DNA of 64,000 nucleotides from Shewanella sp. Choline-02u-19 (GCF_002836205.1 NZ_PJBE01000013.1:2480001-2544000), one strand, 5' to 3'. Numbered from the stretch's first letter, positions 9,511-18,115 are shown. Translations and numbers: made by a program. Notes: generated by a model from the letters alone, not told the origin.

Positions 9511-10271
9511 ATAAATTTTTAATTTTAGATGGCATGAACTTAGTGCGGCGGATCCACGCCGCTCAACCCAACGAATCAGATATCAACGGCCTAAAAGAGC
9601 GCGTTAATGGCGCTTGTAAAAAGCTAATAAAGTATCACCAACCATCTCACGTAGCGATAGTATGGGACGGTAATGCATTATCATGGCGCAAATCACTATA
9701 CGAAGGCTATAAAAAGGGCCGTAAGCCAATGCCTGAAGCATTGTCCAACGGTCTTGCCGATATTAAAGCGTTTCTTGCGGAACATAACATTGCCTCACTT
9801 AATGCCGAGTCGGAGGCCGATGATGTTATTGCCACCTTGGCGACTAAGCTCGTCAGCATTGGCGGCGAAGCCATTATAGTGTCAACCGATAAAGGATTTT
9901 GCCAATTAAATCATCCTAATATCAAGCAGTGGGATCACTTCAATCAAACATATATGACGGTTGAAGCCATGGAACAAAAGCTAGGTGTTGAACACAAGCA
10001 ATTTATTGATTATTTGGCGCTCGCCGGTGACAGTGGCAATAAAATTCCTGGAGTGCCAGGTATTGGTCCTAAGTCCGCCGTTGAATTGCTAAAGATATTT
10101 CGCTCACTGGCTAATATATATAGCTCAATCGAACAGGTTGGCACTAAACAAGCTAAAAAGCTTGAAGATGGCAAAGAAATGGCCCGACTAAGCTATAAAC
10201 TAGTGCAACTTCAATTAGATATGCCTTTAAATGCAAACCTAAAGCAATTTAGGCTACCGAAAACTAATTAA
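9507..10271 (+). CDS. xni: Flap endonuclease Xni (exonuclease IX, YgdG)
   Basis: Xni is a FEN-family structure-specific nuclease related to the 5'-nuclease domain of DNA polymerase I, acting on 5' flaps. The 254-residue protein has the acidic metal-binding blocks DGMN (about 9), ESEADDVIATLA (about 103) and STDKGFCQL (about 127). A helix-hairpin-helix VPGIGPKSA near 185 supplies DNA backbone binding. The length agrees with E. coli Xni (251). It overlaps ppnN by 4 bp, and the ppnN-xni (ygdH-ygdG) pairing is conserved in gammaproteobacteria. Confidence 0.93.
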   Translation: MNKFLILDGMNLVRRIHAAQPNESDINGLKERVNGACKKLIKYHQPSHVAIVWDGNALSWRKSLYEGYKKGRKPMPEALSNGLADIKAFLAEHNIASLNAESEADDVIATLATKLVSIGGEAIIVSTDKGFCQLNHPNIKQWDHFNQTYMTVEAMEQKLGVEHKQFIDYLALAGDSGNKIPGVPGIGPKSAVELLKIFRSLANIYSSIEQVGTKQAKKLEDGKEMARLSYKLVQLQLDMPLNANLKQFRLPKTN

Positions 10272-10382
10272 CTAAAACTTACAACTGTTAACAAAAAGTT
10301 ACCTTATTAGCATTTACGCCCATTACTTTGCATAGTATCGTATTACGTTATTGGAATTGCCTATCAAGGAACCCGAGTACAG

Positions 10383-10772
10383 ATGAAATCCAAAGTCCCC
10401 GTAATCATTGGATCTATTTTTGTTGCCTACATTGCCTTTGTTGCGGTCATTATGGTGTCTTATGACCCAACTCCAGATGAAATGGATTGGGAAGATAGGC
10501 AGGCTTACAATAGAGCTAAAATGACAGAAATCACTATCGGACAAAGCATCGCTGAAGTTAAAAGCATCTTTGGTAAAGCTGACTTTAGTGAAGCTAAAAT
10601 CTCTAATCAGCAGAATCTACAGATCTTATTTTACCGCACTCAACATAAAGAATCAGACGGTGAAACAACCAAAGAAGAGTGCACTCCTCTGCTGTTTAAA
10701 CAAGGACAGCTTGTTGCTTGGGGTGAAGAGACTTACCAGCAATATCTGACCAGCCAAATAGATAGCTTATAA
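10383..10772 (+). CDS. DUF3192 family membrane-anchored protein
   Basis: This 129-residue protein has an N-terminal hydrophobic helix (about 7-25), which I read as a membrane anchor. A small domain follows with the block ITIGQSIAEVKSIFGKADFSEAK, then LQILFYRTQ, EECTPLLFKQGQLVAWGEE. The small domain resembles SmpA/BamE-like folds in its GQS-VxxxFGxAD pattern, an impression from motif layout only. The best family label is DUF3192, known in Shewanella and Vibrio and of unknown function. It is separated from xni by 111 bp and ends just before a long hairpin shared with hemH. Confidence 0.78.
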   Translation: MKSKVPVIIGSIFVAYIAFVAVIMVSYDPTPDEMDWEDRQAYNRAKMTEITIGQSIAEVKSIFGKADFSEAKISNQQNLQILFYRTQHKESDGETTKEECTPLLFKQGQLVAWGEETYQQYLTSQIDSL

Positions 10773-10803
10773 GCCCGTTTTAACAGAACACTACTGAAAG
10801 AAT

Positions 10804-10839
10804 AACATCGGCAAGTTCCTCTCGGAACTTGCCGATGTT
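10804..10839. terminator. Long perfect hairpin between DUF3192 gene and hemH
   Basis: A 16-bp perfect stem (10804-10819 with 10824-10839) has a TCTC loop, between two convergent genes. It is unusually long and lacks a clear T-run on either side, so termination by it would be atypical. It may also act as a 3'-end stabiliser. Confidence 0.55.
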
Positions 10840-10863
10840 GTAATAAGTACTTAAAAGCGAGGT

Positions 10864-11877
10864 TTAAAGGTAAGGTTTAACAATATTAGCCATCATGTGA
10901 ATATGGTCATCATTATCATTAAGTGCTGCTATATACCTAAACTGCTCCCCTCCCGCGTCCTTAAATATGTGTTTGTTCTCTCCCGCGATCTCTTCAAGCG
11001 TTTCAAGGCAATCAGCACTAAAAGCCGGACACACTACCGCGATATCTGTAACCCCTTTAGCGGGTAAAGACGCCATAGTGGCATCAGTATATGGCGTTAG
11101 CCATTTAGCCTTACCAAATCGCGATTGGAACGTCGTAATGTACTGCTCTTCAGTCAAGCCCAGCTTTTCGACTAACAACTTACTGGTAACCATACAAAAA
11201 CAGTAGTAAGGATCGCCAAGATGAAGATTACGTTCAGGCATGCCATGGTAAGACAAAACGAGCTTTTGCGGTTGACCGTTAAGCTCAAAGTCCCGAGTTA
11301 TAGAAGCCGCTAACGCATCAATAAAGTCAGGGTTGTCATGATAGGTATTAATAAAGTGCAACGCAGGCAAGTAGCGCCAAGTCGTCAGCTCTTTAGCTAT
11401 AGCATCAAAAGCAGATGCAGTGGTTGGTGCGGCATACTGTGGGTATAGCGGCAAGACCACCAACTTATCTACGCCGTCTTTATGCATTTGTTGTAATGTT
11501 GTCGATACCGAAGGTTGTCCATAACGCATGCAGAACTGCACCGAGACATCTTCGCCTGCTTGCTCAAAATACTGAGACAATTTTTGAGTTTGACGTTTAG
11601 TGATATCCATCAATGGTGAACCATCTTTGGTCCAAACCTGTTGGTATAAAGCGGCTGACTTAGCCGGTCTTACACGCAAAATAATTCCATGCAGAATAAT
11701 CATCCAAACCAATCTTGGGATCTCCACCACTCGAGGATCAGCTAAAAACTCTGCTAAGTAACGCCTTACAGCTGAAGCCGTTGGCTCATCGGGTGTTCCT
11801 AGGTTCATTAACAACACACCCGTTTTCCCACGCTTTTTATGACCTACATCCTTAGTTAATCCTGAAAACTTTGCCAA
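10864..11877 (-). CDS. hemH: Ferrochelatase (protoheme ferro-lyase)
   Basis: HemH inserts Fe2+ into protoporphyrin IX, the last step of heme synthesis, at the inner-membrane surface. The 337-residue protein has the opening block GVLLMNLGTPDEP, the active-site histidine in LSYHGMPERN (about 215), the C-rich segment DPYYCFC, the conserved FQSRFGKAKWLTPYTD (about 255-270) and the catalytic glutamate region CLETLEEIA. The start is TTG: an AAGGAG ribosome site lies 5 nt before it and no better ATG is nearby. The family start pattern also fits this position. The gene is monocistronic, convergent with the DUF3192 gene. Confidence 0.95.
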   Translation of the reverse strand: MAKFSGLTKDVGHKKRGKTGVLLMNLGTPDEPTASAVRRYLAEFLADPRVVEIPRLVWMIILHGIILRVRPAKSAALYQQVWTKDGSPLMDITKRQTQKLSQYFEQAGEDVSVQFCMRYGQPSVSTTLQQMHKDGVDKLVVLPLYPQYAAPTTASAFDAIAKELTTWRYLPALHFINTYHDNPDFIDALAASITRDFELNGQPQKLVLSYHGMPERNLHLGDPYYCFCMVTSKLLVEKLGLTEEQYITTFQSRFGKAKWLTPYTDATMASLPAKGVTDIAVVCPAFSADCLETLEEIAGENKHIFKDAGGEQFRYIAALNDNDDHIHMMANIVKPYL

Positions 11878-12090
11878 GAGAACTCCTTAAACCTTGATAG
11901 TGAAAATGTTAATCGACGATATTACTGGCTAATATTTAGCCCTTGGAGCAGCGGTCATACCCGATTGAGTAACTATTACGTTCAAGCCAACTTATAGATC
12001 AGTATTTTGCATAAAAAAGCTGCCAATACAAACTATTGCCAGCTTAATCTTAGACAAACGTTAATGAGGTAAAAACTCAAACCCTATCAG

Positions 12091-13203
12091 TTAATCTAGG
12101 TTGAGTGTTACGCCATCCATTGAGCTTGAGCTGGCAGTATCCGAACTTTGCAACTTAATCATTAAGCGTAAGTCATTCGGTGAATCAGCATGATGCAGTG
12201 CATCAGCGTAGCTAATCTCACCATCACTATAGAGCTTTAACAATGCCTGATCGAAAGTCTGCATGCCTTGTTCATTCGACTTGGACATGGTTTCCTTTAA
12301 TAAGTGCAGCTCATTCTTAGCAATCAAACTGGCCACTCGCGGCGTGTTAATGAGCACTTCAATCGCGGCTCGGCGGCCAGTACCATCACTCTTAGGCACG
12401 AGTTGCTGGGCAACGATTCCACGTAAATTAAGCGACAAATCGAACAACAATTGATGATGTTTGCTCTCTGGAACCAAGTGCATAATACGGTCGAGAGCTT
12501 GGTTAGCATTGTTGGCGTGCAATGTTGCCATACACAAGTGACCCGTTTCAGCAAAGGACAATGCAAATTCCATTGTTTCTTGACTACGGATCTCGCCAAT
12601 CAAAATCACATCTGGCGCTTGGCGTAATGAGCTCTTAAGCGCCGCGTCAAAGGATTCAGTATCGATGCCAACTTCACGCTGAGTGATGATACTTTTGCGG
12701 TGATCGTGAACAAATTCAACCGGATCTTCAATGGTTAAGATATGCCCGCGAGCATGGGCATTTCGATAACCAACAAGCGCGGCTAGAGACGTTGATTTAC
12801 CAGTACCCGTTCCACCAACCATAATGACTAAGCCACGCTTACCCATGACCAAATCTTTTAGAATTGGCGGTAACATTAAGTCATCCATGTCAGGAATTTG
12901 TGTCTCAATACGACGCATGACACAACCCGGAGCTTCTCTTTGCCAAAAGGCGCTAACACGAAAGCGGCCTAGATCTTTAACGGCGAAAGCGAAGTTACAC
13001 TCGCGAGATTGATGAAACTCCACTTTTTGCACATCGGTCATTAATGACTCAACAAAATCTAATGCCTGTGCCGGACTAAATTTGTTCTCGCTCAATGAAC
13101 GTAATTCACCATCAATTTTTGCACTAGGTGGAAAGCCTGCCGTAATAAACAGATCTGACGCTTTACGCTCAGTCATTGCCTTTAAAAAGGGACGCACATC
13201 CAT
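12091..13203 (-). CDS. pilU: Type IV pilus retraction ATPase accessory PilU
   Basis: PilU is the PilT-like cytoplasmic hexameric ATPase that assists PilT in retracting type IV pili. The 370-residue protein opens with MDVRPFLKAMTERKASDLF, typical of PilU. It has Walker A GGTGTGKST (about 130), an Asp-box/Walker B region in APDVILIGEIRS (about 200) and a His-box in GHLCMATLHANN (about 228). The C-terminal tail (about 345-370) is Ser/Asp-rich, longer than in PilT. It lies 14 bp downstream of pilT on the same strand, the usual pilT-pilU order. Confidence 0.94.
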   Translation of the reverse strand: MDVRPFLKAMTERKASDLFITAGFPPSAKIDGELRSLSENKFSPAQALDFVESLMTDVQKVEFHQSRECNFAFAVKDLGRFRVSAFWQREAPGCVMRRIETQIPDMDDLMLPPILKDLVMGKRGLVIMVGGTGTGKSTSLAALVGYRNAHARGHILTIEDPVEFVHDHRKSIITQREVGIDTESFDAALKSSLRQAPDVILIGEIRSQETMEFALSFAETGHLCMATLHANNANQALDRIMHLVPESKHHQLLFDLSLNLRGIVAQQLVPKSDGTGRRAAIEVLINTPRVASLIAKNELHLLKETMSKSNEQGMQTFDQALLKLYSDGEISYADALHHADSPNDLRLMIKLQSSDTASSSSMDGVTLNLD

Positions 13204-13217
13204 AAGTATTTATCCGT

Positions 13218-14255
13218 TTAAAAATTGGTTTGCTTGTTTGAACTCTTGAGCATGGCATCTTCACGGGTGATTTGACCGCGATTAACCAAATTCTGCAAAC
13301 ACTGATCCAGTGTTTGCATACCATGCGCCATGCCCGTTTGAATCGCTGAGTACATTTGTGCCACTTTATCTTCGCGGATCAAGTTACGAATGGCTGGCGT
13401 CCCCATCATAATCTCATGAGCTGCCACACGGCCACCACCGACTTTTTTAATCAAAGTCTGGGAAATAACGGCTTGCAGTGATTCCGATAACATCGTTCTC
13501 ACCATGCCTTTTTCTCCCTCAGGGAACACATCAACCACACGGTCAATCGTTTTAGCGGCTGAGGTGGTATGCAAAGTACCAAATACAAGGTGACCGGTTT
13601 CAGCTGCTGTCATCGCCAGTCTGATCGTTTCAAGATCTCGCATCTCACCCACTAAAATAACATCCGGATCTTCACGTAATGCACTGCGCAACGCCGCATT
13701 AAAACTGTGAGTATGACGATGCACCTCACGTTGGTTAATCAAGCATTGCTTGTTTTGATGCACAAATTCTATTGGGTCTTCAATCGTCAATATGTGGTCA
13801 TGGCGATTTTCATTTACGTAATCAACCATAGCCGCCAGCGTAGTACTCTTACCAGAGCCAGTTGGACCAGTCACCAGTACCAGTCCTCGAGGGAAACTCG
13901 CTATTTGTTTGAAGATTTCAGGGGCGCCAAGTTGCTCAAGACTTAAGATATCGCTGGGGATGGTACGAAATACCGCAGCCGAACCACGAGACTGATTAAA
14001 CGCATTAACACGAAAGCGTGCAAGACCTGGCACTTCAAATGAGAAATCTATCTCAAGGTGTTCTTCATAATCTTTTCGTTGCTTATCATTCATTATATCG
14101 TACACAAGACTGTGAACACCTTGATGGTCTAGAGCAGGAAGATTGATCTTCCTAACTTCACCATCAACACGGATCATAGGAGAAACCCCCGCAGAAAGGT
14201 GTAGATCTGATGCATTGTGCTTTACACTAAAGGCAAGTAATTCTGTGATTTCCAT
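13218..14255 (-). CDS. pilT: Type IV pilus retraction ATPase PilT
   Basis: PilT powers pilus retraction, and thereby twitching motility and DNA uptake. From the ATG at 14255 the protein is 345 residues, the family length, beginning MEITELLAFSVKHNASDLH. A further in-frame ATG at 14300 would add 15 non-conserved residues and overlap yggS, so I reject it. Visible motifs are Walker A GPTGSGKST (about 136), DPDVILVGEMRD (Walker B region, about 200) and the His-box GHLVFGTLHT (about 229). AIRNLIRE, the retraction-ATPase AIRNLIR signature, is near 288 and supports PilT over PilB. It is followed directly by pilU and is divergent from yggS with a 35-bp gap. Confidence 0.95.
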   Translation of the reverse strand: MEITELLAFSVKHNASDLHLSAGVSPMIRVDGEVRKINLPALDHQGVHSLVYDIMNDKQRKDYEEHLEIDFSFEVPGLARFRVNAFNQSRGSAAVFRTIPSDILSLEQLGAPEIFKQIASFPRGLVLVTGPTGSGKSTTLAAMVDYVNENRHDHILTIEDPIEFVHQNKQCLINQREVHRHTHSFNAALRSALREDPDVILVGEMRDLETIRLAMTAAETGHLVFGTLHTTSAAKTIDRVVDVFPEGEKGMVRTMLSESLQAVISQTLIKKVGGGRVAAHEIMMGTPAIRNLIREDKVAQMYSAIQTGMAHGMQTLDQCLQNLVNRGQITREDAMLKSSNKQTNF

Positions 14256-14290
14256 AGTTTGGGATATCCATTCAACCAAAAATATACAAC

Positions 14291-14995
14291 ATGACAACAA
14301 TAACAGACAGACTAGCGCTCGCCCAGCACAGGATTAATCAGGCGGCACAAAATTCATCACGAAATCCTACAGATGTGCAGCTGTTAGCCGTGAGTAAAAC
14401 CAAGCCCAATAGCCAAATAATCGAGGCCTATGCTGCAGGCCAAAGACGTTTTGGTGAAAACTACGTGCAGGAAGGGGAAGCGAAGGTCACTAGCCTAAGC
14501 ACGGATTACCCCGACATAGAGTGGCACTTCATCGGCCCCTTACAATCCAATAAAACAAAAGTGGTCGCGAGTTTATTTGATTGGATGCATACCGTTGAGC
14601 GTGAAAAAATTGCGATCCGGTTAAATGAACAGCGTCCGGCAAAGATGTCTGCGTTAAATGTCTGTATTCAGGTCAATATCAGTCAAGAAGCAAATAAGTC
14701 AGGCGTTAGCGGAGCTGACGTATTTTCCCTTGCTGAACAGATCAACGCCTTACCCAATTTGAACTTACGCGGATTGATGGCGATACCGTCTGCCAATGTC
14801 GACATTATCACCGCAACATCGGAACTCGCAGCATTACAAAAACTATATGCATTATTGTCAGAGCGATACCCGAGTGTAGATACTTTGTCAGTCGGCATGA
14901 GTAACGATTTGGAATTAGCGGTAGCCCACGGCTCAACCATCGTAAGAATTGGTAGTGCTATTTTTGGTGCTCGTGATTATCCAAAAACAGATTAA
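14291..14995 (+). CDS. yggS: PLP homeostasis protein YggS (PLPBP family)
   Basis: YggS binds pyridoxal 5'-phosphate and keeps PLP and related amino-acid metabolism balanced; no enzymatic activity is established. The 234-residue protein is a single alanine-racemase-like TIM barrel. The PLP lysine is in LLAVSKTKP (about 36). Further family blocks are FGENYVQEG, WHFIGPLQSNK and the C-terminal LSVGMSNDLELAVAHGST, which forms the phosphate-binding site. It heads the conserved yggS-proC-yggT-yggU order, with 140 bp before proC that may hold a second promoter. Confidence 0.95.
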   Translation: MTTITDRLALAQHRINQAAQNSSRNPTDVQLLAVSKTKPNSQIIEAYAAGQRRFGENYVQEGEAKVTSLSTDYPDIEWHFIGPLQSNKTKVVASLFDWMHTVEREKIAIRLNEQRPAKMSALNVCIQVNISQEANKSGVSGADVFSLAEQINALPNLNLRGLMAIPSANVDIITATSELAALQKLYALLSERYPSVDTLSVGMSNDLELAVAHGSTIVRIGSAIFGARDYPKTD

Positions 14996-15135
14996 AAGTC
15001 GGACACAATAAATGAATATTATTTAATGCATTAAAACTTGGTTTTGACAGGCTTAACCCAAATATTAAGTGATGTAACCTTTAAAAGGTTGCTATAGAGA
15101 ATGTGTCGTCCTAACGAAAATAAAAAGAGAACTCA

Positions 15136-15954
15136 ATGTCACAAAAGAAAGTGTGCTTTATTGGTGCTGGTAATATGGCCCGCAGTATCATTAGTGGTTT
15201 AATTAACAGTGGTTATGCCCCTGAGAGCATTACAGCTTCAAATCCAAGTCAACCAAAGCTAGATGCGCTTAACAAGGATTTCGGCATTAAGGTGACTAAC
15301 GATAATGTTGGCGCCGCTGCGACGGCCGATGTCATCGTATTGGGTGTAAAGCCTCACTTAATGCAACAGGTTGGCGAGCAATTAAGTGGCCTTGATCTTT
15401 CAACTAAATTAATTATTACTATTGCTGCAGGCGTGACAGCCAAGCGTTATAGTGACTTTTTCAAGCAAGAGATCAAATTAATACGTACTATGCCTAATAC
15501 CCCTACTCAGATAGGTGTAGGCTTAACAGGTTTGTTTGCTGGTGATGATATCTCCGCCGACAACAAAAGCTTGTGCGAGACGCTCATGGCAACCGGTGGC
15601 GAGGTTATTTGGGTAGACAAAGAAGATGACTTAAATCAGGTGATAGCATTAGCAGGAAGCTCACCGGCATACTTCTTTCTATTTCTAGAATCTATGGTTG
15701 CAAGCGCAGTAAAGGGGGGGATGCCGGAAGCTAGCGCAAGAGAAATGGCGCAACAAGCGGCATTAGGTGCTGCATTGATGGCCAAACAAAATCCTGACTT
15801 AAGTTTGGCGCAATTACGAGAGAATGTAACTTCAAAAGGTGGCACTACGGCGCAAGCTGTGGCAACGTTTGAAGAGGGAAATTTAAGAGCGCTAGTCGAT
15901 AATGCAATGACAAATTGTATTGCGCGGGCTCAAGAGATGGCAAAACAGTATTAA
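15136..15954 (+). CDS. proC: Pyrroline-5-carboxylate reductase
   Basis: ProC reduces 1-pyrroline-5-carboxylate to proline with NADPH, the last step of proline synthesis. The 272-residue product has the N-terminal Rossmann motif FIGAGNMARSI. It continues with VLGVKPHLM, the conserved RTMPNTPTQIGVG (about 120) and the C-terminal P5CR signature, with SGSPAYFF-like LAGSSPAYFFLF (about 173) and NVTSKGGTTAQAV (about 233). An AAAGAGA ribosome site precedes the ATG. The gene is flanked by yggS and yggT as in other gammaproteobacteria. Confidence 0.96.
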   Translation: MSQKKVCFIGAGNMARSIISGLINSGYAPESITASNPSQPKLDALNKDFGIKVTNDNVGAAATADVIVLGVKPHLMQQVGEQLSGLDLSTKLIITIAAGVTAKRYSDFFKQEIKLIRTMPNTPTQIGVGLTGLFAGDDISADNKSLCETLMATGGEVIWVDKEDDLNQVIALAGSSPAYFFLFLESMVASAVKGGMPEASAREMAQQAALGAALMAKQNPDLSLAQLRENVTSKGGTTAQAVATFEEGNLRALVDNAMTNCIARAQEMAKQY

Positions 15955-15989
15955 TTCCTTTTATTTAACGTGAAAAGTAGAGTAAACAA

Positions 15990-16538
15990 ATGAATGCATT
16001 TAGTTTTCTAGTAAGTACAGTATTCGATTTATACCTGATGGTGGTCATTTTACGGCTCTGGTTACAATTCGCTCGTGCCGATTTTTATAACCCCTTTAGC
16101 CAGTTTATTGTTAAAGCCACTCACCCCATTGTCGGTCCTCTAAGACGCGTGATCCCATCGTTCGGCAATTTTGATAGCGCGTCATTTGTCCTGGCGATCA
16201 CGGTCGTTATCTTAAAATTTGTTCTGCTAACCTTGATGGCAGGTGCAGCGCTAGACGTACCTAATATTTTACTTATCTCTTTAGTGTCGGTGTTTAAAGA
16301 AGCAGGTGTGTTGCTATTTTGGATGCTTATTTTACGAGCAATATTAAGCTGGGTAAGCCAAGGACAAAATCCAATTGAGATGGTAATGAGTCAGCTTACT
16401 GAACCTCTATTGGCCCCTATACGCCGTATGTTGCCCCAAATGGGTGGATTAGACTTGTCATTACTGGTGGTGATGATAGTGCTTAATTTCCTCAATATCT
16501 TGCTCGCCCAATATGTACCATACTGGGCCAACGTATAG
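15990..16538 (+). CDS. yggT: YggT family inner-membrane protein
   Basis: The 182-residue protein consists of two YGGT repeats. Each is a hydrophobic hairpin followed by a conserved PxxxPxRRxxP-like segment: ATHPIVGPLRRVIP at about 45 and LTEPLLAPIRRMLP at about 138. Four or more membrane helices are predicted from the hydrophobic stretches. The exact function is not established; family members have been linked to osmotic or K+ stress tolerance and to cell-envelope organisation. The gene is 35 bp after proC, and its stop codon overlaps the yggU GTG start by 1 bp, so these genes are probably co-transcribed. Confidence 0.9.
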   Translation: MNAFSFLVSTVFDLYLMVVILRLWLQFARADFYNPFSQFIVKATHPIVGPLRRVIPSFGNFDSASFVLAITVVILKFVLLTLMAGAALDVPNILLISLVSVFKEAGVLLFWMLILRAILSWVSQGQNPIEMVMSQLTEPLLAPIRRMLPQMGGLDLSLLVVMIVLNFLNILLAQYVPYWANV

Positions 16539-16825
16539 TGGTAGCAATAACGATGCAGCAGGGAAACCTGCTGCTTCAGCTTTATATCCAACCCAAAGCG
16601 AGTCGTGATCAAATTGTAGGACTTCATGGTGAAGAGCTCAAAATAGCGATTACCGCACCACCTGTTGACGGAAAAGCCAACGCGCACCTAACCAAGTTCC
16701 TCTCTAAAGCATTCAAAGTGCCTAAGGGTGATATAACGATACTCAAAGGCCTGATGGGCCGACACAAACAAGTTTTAATCCACTCTCCTAGGTTGATACC
16801 ACCAGCAATACAAAACCTTTTGTAA
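16538..16825 (+). CDS. yggU: YggU / DUF167 family protein
   Basis: This small cytoplasmic protein of the DUF167 (UPF0235) family has 95 residues, as in E. coli. The conserved core is LYIQPKASRDQIVGLHGEELKI, ITAPPVDGKANAHL and GRHKQVLI, a fold described structurally but without assigned function. Two starts are possible: a GTG at 16538 that overlaps the yggT stop by 1 bp, or an ATG five codons later. Translational coupling to yggT favours the GTG, though weakly. Confidence 0.9.
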   Translation: MVAITMQQGNLLLQLYIQPKASRDQIVGLHGEELKIAITAPPVDGKANAHLTKFLSKAFKVPKGDITILKGLMGRHKQVLIHSPRLIPPAIQNLL

Positions 16826-16908
16826 CCGTATACTTATAAGAAGTTTAAGGCGTTTATCGCACTTAAGTTCTATACTAGTAACAAAGCTATCACCTAAGGA
16901 AAGCCCAT

Positions 16909-17343
16909 ATGTTCCGCTCTCTAACAGCCATTTTATTGCTAAGTTTGTGCCTCATCAGTAGCGCATTTGCTGAGCAAAAACAAAAAGTCGGCAACTACGA
17001 TATTCATTACGTAGCCCTAAGTAGCACCTTTTTAACACCCAGTATTGCCAAGTCTTACGGTATTAAACGCAGTAGCTATACTGGGATCTTAAATATTTCG
17101 GTGTTAGATACGAATGTAGACGGTAACCCTGCGGTGCCTGTTGAAATTACCGGCATAGCCAATAACTTACTTGATGCACGTGTTGAATTGAAATTTAGAG
17201 AGATACGTGAAGGCGACTCTATCTACTATATTGCAGAAGTCCCTTATCGAGATGATCAAGAGATCAACTTCAACATTGCTTTAAAACATGGCTCGAAGCT
17301 CAATACACAACTTAAATTTAAGCAAAAATTTTATGTAGAGTAA
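16909..17343 (+). CDS. DUF4426 domain exported protein
   Basis: The 144-residue product has a clear signal peptide (about 1-21, ending SAFA). A single beta-rich domain follows with QKVGNYDIHYVALSSTFL, SYGIKRSSYTGILNISVL and the closing KLNTQLKFKQKFYVE. This pattern matches DUF4426 proteins of marine gammaproteobacteria, which often follow yggU and precede rdgB. Function is unknown; a periplasmic location is inferred from the signal peptide. An AAGGA ribosome site precedes the ATG. The rdgB gene that usually follows directly is here 772 bp away because of inserted non-coding DNA. Confidence 0.82.
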   Translation: MFRSLTAILLLSLCLISSAFAEQKQKVGNYDIHYVALSSTFLTPSIAKSYGIKRSSYTGILNISVLDTNVDGNPAVPVEITGIANNLLDARVELKFREIREGDSIYYIAEVPYRDDQEINFNIALKHGSKLNTQLKFKQKFYVE

Positions 17344-17365
17344 CGCTATACCAGTTGCATTAAAT

Positions 17366-17391
17366 ATGAGGGCGAAAATGCCCTCATTATT
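17366..17391 (+). terminator. Probable terminator after the DUF4426 gene
   Basis: An 8-bp stem (17366-17373 with 17380-17387) with a 6-nt loop is followed by TATTT, 23 bp past the stop codon. It partly abuts the 16-bp repeat-end sequence at 17348-17363. Confidence 0.6.
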
Positions 17392-17603
17392 TCAGCGCCC
17401 TTGCATATAACTACAGCACACCACTACATTTTCTATACTTAAACGACTTCAACCTACTCACTTCAACGTTTCCTTAGAGCAAGACAAGAAGCAACATATG
17501 TCTAAATACATTCTTGATAAATACCACCACAGACCGTGGATATATCGTGAATGCAGCAGTCATTAACGGCCTAGAACGCGGTCATGTATCGACATACTGA
17601 ATC

Positions 17604-17648
17604 CTGCCGCTTGAAGTTTTTTTGGCTATGCTATATAGCCTTCGGCAG
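17604..17648. repeat. 45-nt nested palindrome
   Basis: The outer arms CTGCCG/CGGCAG (17604-17609, 17643-17648) enclose inner arms GGCTAT/ATAGCC (17624-17629, 17635-17640). It could be a REP-like element or an old terminator. The inner GGCTAT/ATAGCC pair recurs in the palindrome inside the MITE-like element 250 bp downstream. Confidence 0.4.
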
Positions 17649-17742
17649 TTTTAGTCATATCAGCATCGATAGTTTAATTTCTGGATTCTAGCGATACCTT
17701 CCGCAACAGAGTCAATCAGTGGCAATGACAAAATGGTCTTAA

Positions 17743-18031
17743 GGGCTGTTGATCTTTCGAGCTTAGTTTTTTGTTCGACTCTTTCCCGTAAAGAATAATG
17801 ATTTTAGTACAAGGCTTGAGCCATGATGTTTAGCTGGCTAAGCGAAAAGCTCGTAACGCACGCTTGTAGTAAAAAAATAGAAGTATTGAAACGAACTCTA
17901 AGGGCCGCGCTTCTTGGCTATTTTTACGGTGTTGTAGGCTATTTGTGGAGAATGACTAAACGACATAGCCTCCGCCTTGTCAAAATAGCCAATAAACGGC
18001 GGCAAAAACAACCGTGAAAGATCTACAGCCC
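17743..18031. mobile_element. MITE-like element with 16-bp terminal inverted repeats
   Basis: The ends at 17743-17758 and 18016-18031 are inverted copies, matching 15 of 16 positions (GGGCTGTTGATCTTTC against GGGCTGTAGATCTTTC). The 289-bp body has no convincing gene. It contains a roughly 100-nt nested palindrome (17904-18003) with arms of 11 bp (17914-17924 with 17982-17992), 7 bp (17936-17942 with 17965-17971) and a GCCGC/GCGGC outer pair. No clear target-site duplication is visible. Size, ends and lack of a transposase gene suggest a non-autonomous element; the partner transposase family is not known to me. Confidence 0.6.
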
Positions 18032-18115
18032 CTAGTATCAGCACATATATAATGCAATTAATGGCTCGGTTCGCTATTATTGCGGCCATATTTTCAGACA
18101 CCTTAAAGGTCTTCC

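Larger units (their letters stand above)
17344..18115. other. 772-bp non-coding region between the DUF4426 gene and rdgB
   Basis: The region holds, in order: a 16-bp sequence matching the end of the element at 63392 (17348-17363), a short terminator-like hairpin, about 200 bp with no recognisable gene, a 45-nt palindrome (17604-17648), and a MITE-like element (17743-18031). The promoter of rdgB-hemW should lie between about 18032 and 18100. A frame open from about 17486 to 17587 lacks a start and is not recognised. Confidence 0.6.

Noticed and set aside
14256..14300. Longer PilT start
   Set aside because: The extra 15 residues are not family-like and would overlap yggS; the conserved MEITELLAF start is at 14255.
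17486..17587. Open stretch on the plus strand ending in TTTDRGYIV...GHVSTY
   Set aside because: It begins after a stop and has no plausible start or family match I can name. It may be a gene fragment, but I cannot support that.
17823..18017. 64-codon open frame inside the MITE-like element
   Set aside because: It runs through the nested palindrome, lacks a ribosome site and resembles no known protein.
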